DNA of 64,000 nt from Amborella trichopoda (taxonomy: Eukaryota > Streptophyta > Magnoliopsida > Amborellales > Amborellaceae): the NCBI RefSeq assembly GCF_000471905.2, contig NW_006499751.1, positions 4,960,514 through 5,024,513 on the forward strand, given 5' to 3'. Shown piece by piece: positions 57,600 to 64,000 of this stretch (the first letter of the stretch is position 1; the number at the start of each line of letters is the position of its first letter). The notes beneath the pieces were generated by a model. It saw nothing but the letters and a program-made list of their open reading frames with translations. It was not told the DNA's origin and searched no databases. The position numbers were made by a program, and so were the translations under genes.

Positions 57600-57950
57600 A
57601 GGATTGTCCGCTTGTAGCCAGCTCAAATCCGATCTTCCCCGTCAAAGAGCATTGATGCAATTTTTCTCAAAAAAGAAGATCTTTGATGAATGTTATAGCA
57701 AAATTCGGCCAAATATAGCATGCTAACCCTATTCTGTTGGTTGGCTGTCACATAATTGTAGAGGTGCTCTTCCAAGATACCATTCACCCTCTTGATCTGA
57801 TCGTTCGTCTGAGGGTGGTTGTTGGTCGAGAAACTCAGCTTCGTGTCAATCAGCTCAAACACATGCCTCCAAGACATCCTTGTACACCGAGCATCGTGGT
57901 CACTTACTACGTCCTCTCGCACAACCTACAACTTCTCCACATTTATTAGA
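57600..57950 (-). pseudogene. Gypsy integrase core remnant
   Basis: The - strand reads VVSDHDARCTRMSWRHVFEL, then IDTKLSFSTNNHPQTNDQIK and RVNGILEEHLYNYVTANQQN. This matches the integrase core pattern VSDRDxRFT followed by HPQTDGQTERVN and LLExxLRxYV. The Asp of VSDxD and the Glu of ERVN-type are at their expected places, although QTE reads QIK, so the third catalytic residue is lost. Confidence 0.88.
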
Positions 57951-59047
57951 AACAACTAGGCCACCATCTTGGCTATAAAATGGTAGGCATAGCAATGAAG
58001 GCATCGTGCTTGAAGAAACTGTCCACGACCACCACCATGAATTGGCTCATGTTGTTCACCTTTGGCAGCGCATTAATGAAGTCCATGGACAGTCTCACCC
58101 ATGGACTATCAAGGATGGGGAGGGGCTGAAGTAGTCCGGCTGGCCTGTGCCACTCAATCTTGTCCTATTGGAACACCAAGTAAGTGTGGAAATGGTGCTC
58201 AATGCAATGCTCTATATGAGGCTAGTAATAGTCCTGGCCAGGAGAGCGGTCCTACCTTGACTAAAGTGACCCACAACGCAAGCATCATGAAACTCTCTAA
58301 GCAATTCCTTTTGTACTCCACTTAGGCACATAGATGTGCCTTCCTTTAGCATAGAGGACACCACCCTCTAGCCAAAATAGTGTGGTGTGTCCCACTTGGA
58401 CCTATTGCATCAGCCTGTGAGCCACAGGGTCACTTTAGGTCTCTTCATGAATGTGCCAGGTAGATCCCCTCTACTCAGACCGCTGCTGCAACCAGATGGT
58501 CCATTACCGAACTCATGGAATCCGCGACCACATTGGCTGTCCCTGGCTTATACTCCAAGTCAAAGTTGAGCTTGGCCAAGAACTCTTGCCATTAAGCTTA
58601 CTTATGGGTCTCTAAGTTGAGAAGTACCTTGTCCCCACACTACTCTTGAGCATATGCTGGGACAACACCCTTAGACAATGCACCACCATTTTCATCTCTT
58701 TCTCATGGACCAAGAATCATTGCTTGATCGCATTGAGCTTCTAGCTCTTAAAAGCCATAGAGCGCCGATCCTGGATCAGTACTCCCCTAATCGCTTAGTG
58801 GTAGGTATCTGTTTGCACCTCAAAGGACCTATGGAAGTCAGGGAGGAGCAACACCAGCTTGGTGATCGCCCTGTTCAACTTCCGAAAGGCCACCTCACAA
58901 ACCTCTAATCAGTCCCACTTGATCTCCTTCATGAGAAAGTTTGTCACGGCCACGATTCTCCTGGAGTATCCCTCGATGAACTGCCTAAAATAATAGGCTA
59001 GCACCAAAGAAGAGCATAGCTCATGGATATCACTGGTCTGCAACAAA

Positions 59048-59570
59048 TCAAGAATGGTGCACCTCTTGATCTTCCATTCCGATCATCCTTCTGCCCATAA
59101 AACATGCTCTCCTCCTGGGAAAACTACATTTTTTGCATTTTACATACAATTGATTGGCCCTTAGCGTTTCTAGCACCAGCCTCATATGCTTAACATGATT
59201 AGCTAGGGTCTGGATGTTCACCACTATGTCATTTAACACACAAGAACAAAAACGTCAATGTACACCGTAAGAACATCATTCATTAGAAAACAAAAGGTTA
59301 CCAGGGTACTAGTTAACCCAAATGGCTTTACAGACAAATCGAAAGACCCATAGAGGGTTAGACAAGCAATTTTTTCCTCATCACCCTCTACGATACGAGC
59401 CTGCCAAATATCCTGAGTCCCGTTCAAGATTGCTAAAGACTCTGGCCTTGGCTGGTCGGTCAAATAGGTTACCAATAAGCATAGTAGATAACAGTTATTG
59501 ACCGTGCTAACTTGTTCAAGGTGTAGCAGTCCACGTATATCCTCAACAAACCATCATGCTCCTGTTGGAA
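59048..59570 (-). pseudogene. Gypsy reverse transcriptase remnant
   Basis: The - strand carries DIWQARIVEGDEEKIACLTL, YGSFDLSVKPFGLTSTLVTF, VLTVYIDVFVLV, then after a frame change LNDIVVNIQTLANHVKHMRL and LETLRANQLYVKCKKCSF. These are reverse-transcriptase blocks of the chromovirus-like type. The catalytic YxDD reads VLND, a loss of one metal-binding Asp. Confidence 0.88.
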
Positions 59571-60249
59571 CTACACCAGTGCACCAAAATGTAACTTGGG
59601 AAGCTGGATCATCCCTAAATCTAGCAACTCACCCAGATGCTTGCAACTCTGCCAACTCTGAAGGGGCCATATGATAAGGAGCTCTAGCCGGTGGTCATGC
59701 ACCAAGCTCTAGCTAGATGTGATGATCGACAACTCACCGAAGTTAGGGTCTCAAGGAGCTCTGGAGGCATCAGATCACTATCTTCCTCCAAGAGTCCCTT
59801 GACTGCAAGAGGCACCACCAAGCATCCCTAGTCTCCTTGATCATGAAGAAGGCTAGCTAAGTCACTTACCCTTGCTGTAGCAGATACCATGCGTTTCCTT
59901 TCTCCTTGCAAACATTAGGGACAGTCCAAGGGGCAGTTTTCATCGAAAACAGCCACCATTGCAATGTGTGTCACCATAAAAACCTTGGCAATCATAAAGA
60001 ACTCCAACCCAAGAATGGCTTCAAAATCATCTAGAGGAACAGCCATCAATGCCAAACATCCACTCCATTCTCCTTCACTAGCACTTCATGAGCTACCCCT
60101 ACAACTATCTGGGAGCGGGTGATTTGAGTTCGTAACCTTCATTTTACTTGGGTGCCTGACCAGTTTGAGGCCTAACCTTACTGCCTCCGGGTCTGCCACA
60201 AAGTTATGAGCAGAACCAGTAGTTGCCATAGCTCGGGCCTTATTACATA

Positions 60250-61110
60250 CATATGGCCACCTTTGGTGAGAACTTTCTTCAACACCTTCTGCATAGCATG
60301 AAGCTGAAGAAGAGTGGCCTCATGACCTCATCTTACGACCACATTCTCCATGTAGACAGCATCAAGGGACTGCTTGTGAGGGCAGTCCTTGGCTCTGTGG
60401 TGACCCTTGCATATGAAGCAGCCCGAGAAGTCATTCTCAGCCCCTAAATTACCAAAAGATTCTCCTCTAGGCCACCCAATAGATTAGTGCTTTGGGTCTC
60501 CACCAGCTTTCTTCCAATGTTTACCTTTGTCTGGTCACACAATTTCCAACGAGGCATTGAGATTGTACTCAGCAAGACTCTCGACCACAGCCAGAACTGC
60601 CAGAAGATCCCACTCTATGTCACCTCATCTCGACCTGAGCCCATGACTGCAACCTAGCCATGAACTGGAACAACTTGTCCTCTTCAAACATGCTGTTGAT
60701 GTCAAGCATGAGGCTAGAGAATTGCTTTACGCACTTTTGCATGGGTTTCCTCAAAGCCTCTGTTGCTGTCCAGGCAGCGTTTGCAAGAAGGCATTGCTCC
60801 AACTCCCTTTTGAGGTCCTCCCATCCAACAATAAGCCTTGAACCATTGATAGTGTGTGTTCTTCACCAAAGTTTGGCATCTCTAATAAGGTATATGGTGG
60901 TGAGGGTCACTCGGTCCTCCCCTCGAGCACGGACAACTAGGAAGTAGTACTCCATGTCCTCAAGGAATAGATCTTCTAACTCTTTCGTACTCCAAGTTCC
61001 TTCAGATGGCTTTGGTTCAGGTACTTGACACCTTGGTTGCTTGGTCCTCTTTACCAAGTTGAGCTCCTTAATGAGCATCTTCAGTTTCTCAAGGTCCCTC
61101 ATGCAGCAAG
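60250..61110 (-). pseudogene. Gypsy gag remnant with zinc knuckle
   Basis: The - strand reads MRDLEKLKMLIKELN, then DLFLEDMEYYFLVVRARGED and RVTLTTIYLIRDAKLW, the retrotransposon Gag fold (usual VxTAxxYLxGDAxxWW), then FSSLMLDINSMFEEDKLFQF and finally GCFICKGHHRAKDCPHKQSL, a CxxCx3Hx4C knuckle as in related plant Gypsy elements. Frameshifts separate the blocks. Confidence 0.85.
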
Positions 61111-61323
61111 ATCAGCCTCAAGGTCCCCCATGCAGGTTTCCCAATAACTAATTTCCTCATGGGTGGCCATCACTCTATCAAGTCAAGTAGTGAGAGCTGG
61201 AGCACCCTCTTCCAAGGAAGTGACTCGAGCAAGCACTTGGTCAAGTTGTCCAAGTCACTCCTCCACCTGAGTCAAGCAATCAGATACTAAAGGGGCCAAC
61301 TTTTTGGAGAACCAACGATCCTT

Positions 61324-61336
61324 GGCTCTAATACCA
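61324..61336 (-). other. Gypsy primer-binding site
   Basis: On the - strand TGGTATTAGAGCC lies two bases inside the 5' LTR end, close to the TGGTATCAGAGCC site complementary to initiator tRNA-Met. Confidence 0.85.
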
Positions 61337-61338
61337 AC

Positions 61339-62085
61339 TGCTATGAGGGTGGTGTTTTTCATCTAGTCAAACTGTGTGATCTTGGCTCCTAAGTATGCTA
61401 CTTGGGGTCAAGTTCAGCCTTCTAACGCCCCATAAACACACTAGCACTACACGCACAAGGGGCACAAAAGGGTCAAGGGCTGTAACTAATATGTTGCTTT
61501 CTATAAAATCACAATTATAACACCGCAGATGCTAAGAGTTTAGTCCAGAGGTTTACACATATCCCAATTAAAACATATGAAATTCAAATATAAAGGGACA
61601 CTTATCGGCTCACCACTACCAAACCTGGCAAAAGAACGTTACAAGCGACCCACAAGCTCCAACCATCTCATCATGCTATATGACATGCGGTCAGTTACCG
61701 TTACAGGCCTCTCATGACCTAGATGTTTCCCCTTTTGAATTTGAACCTGTCGTTCCCACCAAGGCCGCATGTCCCAGTTCAGGCGCCATCATTGCCTCAT
61801 CCCACAGGCTATCCCCTATGCGCACGCTTGAGCATGAAAGCCTAAGCCTCCATGCTCCACACCCTGCAGAGGCCTTGTCTGTCACAATCGATCGGTCAGT
61901 CCATGGCCTTAATACCTCCCCTAATAGAAGTTTATGGGCTTAAAGAACTGGACCACCAAGCCTGATAGTTTCGTATAGCCAAGTGGCGCAAATTCTCCCA
62001 GGGTTTGTGGGCTCCTTTCTACATTAAGGGGGTTCATGCACCAAGCTCTCAGTCAACATGCATGCACCAAGCTGGGGGTCTGACA
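61339..62085 (-). repeat. 5' LTR of the Gypsy element
   Basis: On the - strand it begins TGTCAGACCCCCAGCTTGG at 62085 and ends CCCTCATAGCA at 61339, giving proper TG...CA ends and a length of 747 bp. It pairs with 55585-57183. Confidence 0.85.
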
Positions 62086-63987
62086 TTGGTCAATCACACT
62101 CTCATGAATAACATAATGCAAAGTATAGGAGGGTGATATACTGCTCATGGAGAACCAATGAGGACAACACATACCTACCTCCAATATTTTGTGTACGTCA
62201 ATCTCCCGAGAGATTTACATTGTACAAACGGTAGGAAATGACCACCGAGATTACATGGTAATTTGTATTCAAGTTGCCACCAATTTCTCCACTCAGATTC
62301 ACATACATAATGATAAAATAGCATTCTGGATAATTATTTCACAAACTAGAAAAGGAAGAGACATTGTTTGCCAGTTTGTTTCGTGGTTAGCATTTTTTCC
62401 TTTATTTTACTAATTAGTTCCCCCCTCTCCCTAACCCATCACTTTCTCTTACCCTCCCCTCCGATACCCCAAGCTCTTGTATCTCTCTGTCTCCCTCCTA
62501 TTGCTATTTTTCAAAGTATACTTGTATATCGATATGCTCTCTGTGCAAGTAGATGTGCACCTTCGGGTTAGATATCTATAAAAATGTAAATATCTTTCAC
62601 AAACAATTTAAAAGAGAATTTGCCAACACACATGCGGCTCCACATTGAAATTTAAAATTCCATAGGGCGCAAATGACTTACTTCACTATTGCCTTTGACT
62701 AACAAAACTGAAAATCACCATTGAAATATCTCTACACAATAATGAGAATCCAGGTTGGAAAAATCAGAGTTGCTCTCGAGCTTGACATGAGCCCTGAGTG
62801 AGTCAACTTGGAGAGTCCCGAATGGACTCGCCGAATTTCCACCGAGTTGATTGGGATAAATGCCGAAGCTATTGAGCAAATTCATAAATAAAAAAATAAA
62901 GAAAAACTAGAAAATATAAAATATAAAATGTATATACAACAAGTAAAATGATAAAAAATGATGTCCTTGAAAAATAAAATCAGTTATATGAATTGGAATT
63001 GAAGAAAATGAAAGTTACCCAAAATCTTGAAGCCGATCCTCTAATGTTTGCACCCAGTGAGAAAAGAACCTTCTAATCTTTGTCAAAGGATCCTCAAACA
63101 CTAAAATCGAGACTCCCAAACCAGCATTGAGATTCAATTTCGGATTTACTTGATCCAAACACTTGAAATTTTTGGGTGAGCAAATAATTCCGAAACACAA
63201 ATCTCACATCCAAGATTTTTAGTGGTTTTTTGTGAGAAACAAAGCCTATGATTCAAGAAAGAACCCAAAAATAGGCTCATGTACAATTTTCATCCAAGAT
63301 CAAGCAACAATTGCAAAGAAATCGCATCTTTTCAAATTCGGCAAAAACCTACATCAAAAAGTTCAATATCTTAATAGTGGGAAAAAAATTGATATCCCAA
63401 ATCCATAAAATCTGATCTATTCAAATGGTAGATCGTGCAAAAACAATCATACATCTGAAATTTACGCTTGATCAAGTGTGTGATTGAAGACAAATGAGGA
63501 AAAGGGAGCACATTAGATTTCCGGTCCCCTCTTACTTTAAAAAAAAGTGTCCCACTAAGCGAGTTCTGACAAACTCGCCGAGTTTGTGAGAAACTTGCTG
63601 AGTTCTAACAAACTGAGAAGAGTAAATCTACAATGCCCTCATACTTGAGTAGTAGTAGTAGTAGTAGTAGGGGGAGGAGGAGGGTGGTGTTTCGGGCATG
63701 CAGGGTGTCGAGCCTGAATGACTCGGACGAGTCCGAGTAGACTTAGCTGATTTTGATGACGATTCACAAAGTGGAATATAAAGAAAGGTGGACATTACAC
63801 TCCCAAAAGATCCCAATCCTAATGAGCACAATACTTCGTCATCCCACCAATCAGTTGCAACCACAATGGTTCATGAATTGGTTTTCACAAACCAATGACA
63901 TTTATCAAGAGAATGTTCAAGCAAATTTTTCAATCTTCTCTAAACAGTTCGTTAATAAAATAAGAACGATAACTATAGAGGAATTAC
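62086..63987. other. Intron sequence right of the Gypsy element
   Basis: Intronic sequence up to the donor at 63987-63986. From about 62755 to 63757 there are scattered ACTCGCCGAGTT-type motifs, and AAAATCAG recurs in inverted orientation near both ends of that span, hinting at another decayed inverted-repeat element without clear borders. A (TAG)n microsatellite lies at about 63648-63670. No genes recognised. Confidence 0.5.
63648..63670. repeat. (TAG)n microsatellite
   Basis: Seven or more perfect AGT/TAG units followed by a G-rich stretch, in an intron of the UBA/PUB gene. Confidence 0.95.
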
Positions 63988-64000
63988 CTTTTCTTTTTCT
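63988..64000 (-). CDS. UBA/PUB-type protein, exon cut by the window edge
   Basis: The last 13 bases of the window read, on the - strand, as EKEK ending AAG, followed by the donor GTAATTCC at 63987. This is the end of the lysine/glutamate-rich helix that precedes ERIRVGKELL in homologues, and it joins in phase 0 to the exon at 54910 after a 9.1 kb intron. Family knowledge predicts an N-terminal UBA domain further upstream, outside the window, so the UBA part of the name is inferred. Confidence 0.65.

Larger units (their letters stand above)
55585..62085 (-). mobile_element. Ty3/Gypsy retrotransposon in the UBA/PUB intron
   Basis: Read on the - strand: 5' LTR (62085-61339), primer-binding site (61336-61324), gag with zinc knuckle (about 61110-60250), reverse transcriptase (about 59570-59048), integrase (about 57950-57600), a GPF/Y-like tail, and 3' LTR (57183-55585). 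The LTR pair is recognisable end to end. After subtracting a hAT insertion with its duplication (745 bp) and a 114-bp internal duplication, the 3' LTR is about 740 bp against 747 bp for the 5' LTR. All reading frames are broken. It lies in the same transcriptional orientation as the host gene. No clear 5-bp target duplication was found. Confidence 0.9.

Noticed and set aside
55580..62090. 5-bp target duplication of the third Gypsy element
   Set aside because: The bases outside the two LTRs (AAAGC and TTGGT by my best borders) do not match, so no duplication is claimed.
1..64000. tRNA and rRNA genes
   Set aside because: No cloverleaf with A and B boxes and no rRNA segment was recognised by eye; tRNA-like signals were only the primer-binding sites. 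A tRNAscan run would be decisive.

Overview
The window is a piece of a large, transposon-rich seed-plant nuclear genome, most likely an angiosperm. The evidence is spliced plant genes with GT-AG introns up to about 10 kb, plant-type L1 LINE, Copia and Gypsy retrotransposons (one with the dual RNase H layout of the Tat/Ogre lineage), and hAT- and Tourist-like non-autonomous DNA elements. I cannot name the species. There is no sign of prokaryotic organisation.

Only two host genes are supported, and they are convergent (tail to tail). On the + strand, three exons (2588-2767, 13473-13589, 14041-14223) encode the C-terminal part of a TBC-domain Rab GTPase-activating protein of the TBC1D13/Gyp type. 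On the - strand, seven exons (63988-64000, 54843-54910, 53957-54038, 43573-43656, 43390-43467, 38077-38196, 37814-37990) encode the C-terminal part of a UBA/PUB-type ubiquitin-pathway protein. Both genes start outside the window. Splice phases join cleanly in both. Four introns are very long (10.7, 9.1, 10.3 and 5.2 kb), and the first three are long largely because of retrotransposons.

Layout: 1-2587 TBC upstream intron with a LINE scrap; 2768-13472 TBC intron with a degenerate L1 LINE (3.2-6.3 kb) and a 679-bp hAT element with a perfect 8-bp target duplication; 14.9-35.5 kb intergenic, holding two sibling Tat-like Gypsy elements head to head (- strand copy 14.9-22.4 kb, + strand copy 22.4-about 35.5 kb) with extensive tandem repeats; 35.5-37.8 kb a 289-bp hAT element and AT-rich spacer; 43.7-54.0 kb intron with a Copia element (44.1-50.6 kb, a MITE inside its 5' LTR) and a second Copia scrap (50.6-52.8 kb); 54.9-64.0 kb intron with an antisense Gypsy element (55.6-62.1 kb) whose 3' LTR carries a hAT insertion.

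All transposon coding regions are broken by stops and frameshifts. The most unusual signal is in the Tat-like LTRs. Two diverged copies share the order TATA box, GA tract, CAGGTAA splice-donor-like site, tandem hairpins. In the - strand copy the hairpins form an array of about 14 units of about 50 bp, with paired changes in several stems. This looks like a structured leader RNA, but that is inference from reading the sequence, not a computed result.
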